Source of the DNA: an uncultured Flavobacterium sp.
GTDB taxonomy: Bacteria > Bacteroidota > Bacteroidia > Flavobacteriales > Flavobacteriaceae
Assembly (NCBI GenBank): GCA_945957245.1
Contig: CAMFLD010000109.1
Span: 1 to 8,062, forward strand
Direction: 5' to 3'
Length of the DNA stretch: 8,062 nt
Made by a program: the position numbers and the translations under genes. Shown here in pieces: positions 7,385 through 8,062 of the stretch. Below the pieces are notes generated by a model. The model was given only the letters and a program-made list of their open reading frames with translations. It searched no databases and was not told where the DNA came from. Numbering within the stretch: the first letter of the stretch is position 1; the number at the start of each line of letters is the position of its first letter.

Positions 7385-7392
7385 TAAATTTG
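7385..7392 (+). promoter_or_regulatory. Bacteroidota-type -7 promoter element for the M48 gene
   Basis: TAAATTTG matches the TAnnTTTG consensus and is identical to the octamer before the GH31 gene. It lies in the 36-base gap after the GH31 stop and ends 20 bases before the ATG at 7413. The nearest upstream TTG (7356-7358, inside the GH31 gene) is 26 bases away, farther than usual. No terminator separates the two genes, so read-through from GH31 is also possible. Confidence 0.5.
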
Positions 7393-7412
7393 AAAGACAA
7401 AAACCAAATATC

Positions 7413-8062
7413 ATGAAGAAAAAAATAATATTAGGAGGAGTGTTGTGTATTGCCTTGGCAATATCGTGTGCCAAAAATCCTTTTACAGGAAAAAATACAC
7501 TGGCTTTAGTCCCTAATAGTGAAATCCTTCCATCGGCTTTTGCCCAATATGGAACTTTTATAAAGGAAAATAAAGTAATTTCAGGTACATCTGATGCTAA
7601 TAAGGTTGTCAACGTTGGTACCAAAATCAAAAATGCAGCCGAAAAATGGCTTAATGCTAATGGTTACCAAGGCTATCTTAAAGATTATCAGTGGGAATAC
7701 AAACTGGTTGAAAGCAAAGAAGTAAACGCTTGGTGTATGCCAGGAGGAAAAATAGTAGTGTATTCCGGAATACTTCCTATTACTAAGGATGAAGCAGGTT
7801 TGGCTACCGTTTTAGGTCATGAGGTTTCACACGCCTTATGCAACCATGGACAGCAGCGTATGAGTGCAGGTATGCTTCAGCAATTAGGAGCCGCCGGTGT
7901 TGGAGTTGCTGTTGGAGGAAAAAGTGCCGAAGTGCAGCAGATTGCAATGACCGCTTACGGTGCGACAACAGAAATAGGAGGAATGTTACCTTTCAGTAGA
8001 AGTCACGAAAGTGAAGCCGATAAAATAGGTTTGACGTTAATGGCTATTGCTGGGTATAATCC
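7413..8062 (+). CDS. M48-family zinc metalloprotease lipoprotein, 3'-truncated by window end
   Basis: The frame is open from the ATG at 7413 to the window end; 216 codons are visible and no stop is reached. Residues 1-19 (MKKKIILGGVLCIALAISC) form a lipoprotein signal peptide with Cys19 as the probable lipidated residue. The residues after Cys19 (AKNPFTG) carry no acidic run of the kind used for surface export in some Bacteroidota, so a periplasm-facing membrane anchor is likely. The zinc motif HEVSH (136-140) has catalytic Glu137. The third ligand should be Glu199 in ESEAD, within the M48 pattern SRSHESEADKIG. VNAWCMPGGKIVVYSGIL (104-121) and the Gly/Ala-rich stretch at 158-169 are also typical of this family. 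Related proteins (BepA, LoiP) take part in envelope protein quality control; that role here is inferred. There is no obvious link to the upstream alpha-glucan genes. Confidence 0.93.
   Translation, partial: MKKKIILGGVLCIALAISCAKNPFTGKNTLALVPNSEILPSAFAQYGTFIKENKVISGTSDANKVVNVGTKIKNAAEKWLNANGYQGYLKDYQWEYKLVESKEVNAWCMPGGKIVVYSGILPITKDEAGLATVLGHEVSHALCNHGQQRMSAGMLQQLGAAGVGVAVGGKSAEVQQIAMTAYGATTEIGGMLPFSRSHESEADKIGLTLMAIAGYN

Noticed and set aside
7373..7630. Minus-strand open frame of 85 codons over the start of the M48 gene
   Set aside because: It lies opposite a clear lipoprotein signal and M48 protease sequence, has no recognisable domain, and is an antisense shadow. Other short antisense frames inside mak, glgB and GH31 are rejected for the same reason.
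1..8062. Defence system, CRISPR array, prophage, insertion sequence or tRNA
   Set aside because: No repeat-spacer pattern, transposase, integrase, nuclease or tRNA-like cloverleaf was seen. The genes are mainly metabolic, with one unknown exported protein and one protease.

Overview
The window looks like one end of a contig from a flavobacterium-like member of the Bacteroidota. Four things suggest this. The DNA is AT-rich. Start codons are preceded by A-rich leaders rather than strong Shine-Dalgarno sites. Two genes carry a TAnnTTTG (-7) promoter motif, which is typical of the phylum. The proteins also read like Flavobacteriaceae sequences, with a signal peptide ending in FGQ and a maltokinase/GlgB/GH31 set in a row. 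All five supported genes are on the + strand.

Layout. Bases 1-49 are not genomic: they are an Illumina Nextera library adapter, including a readable i5 index, joined to the insert at base 50. A maltokinase gene truncated at its 5' end follows (51-1652). Next is a roughly 85-bp structured spacer made of small inverted and direct repeats (1661-1744). Then come a secreted protein of unknown function with a lipocalin-like C-terminus (1769-2884) and the glycogen branching enzyme glgB (2919-4823). A rho-independent terminator follows at 4840-4877. After a regulatory-looking gap with palindromes and a -7 motif, there is a cytoplasmic GH31 alpha-glucosidase (4977-7376). Last is the first 216 codons of an M48-family metalloprotease lipoprotein (7413 to the window end), which runs off the edge.

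How the genes work together. Maltokinase makes maltose-1-phosphate from maltose. In the known TreS-Mak-GlgE-GlgB pathway, GlgE polymerises this into linear alpha-1,4-glucan and GlgB adds alpha-1,6 branches. The GH31 alpha-glucosidase can release glucose from malto-oligosaccharides on the degradative side. treS and glgE are not in the window; they would be expected upstream, beyond the adapter-capped contig end, but this cannot be seen. The secreted lipocalin-like protein and the M48 protease have no evident part in alpha-glucan metabolism.

No CRISPR array, tRNA, rRNA, insertion sequence, phage gene or clear defence system was found. The points most worth a second look are the adapter artefact with its spurious start codon, the repeat-like spacer, the unrelated secreted protein between mak and glgB, and the palindromes upstream of the GH31 gene.
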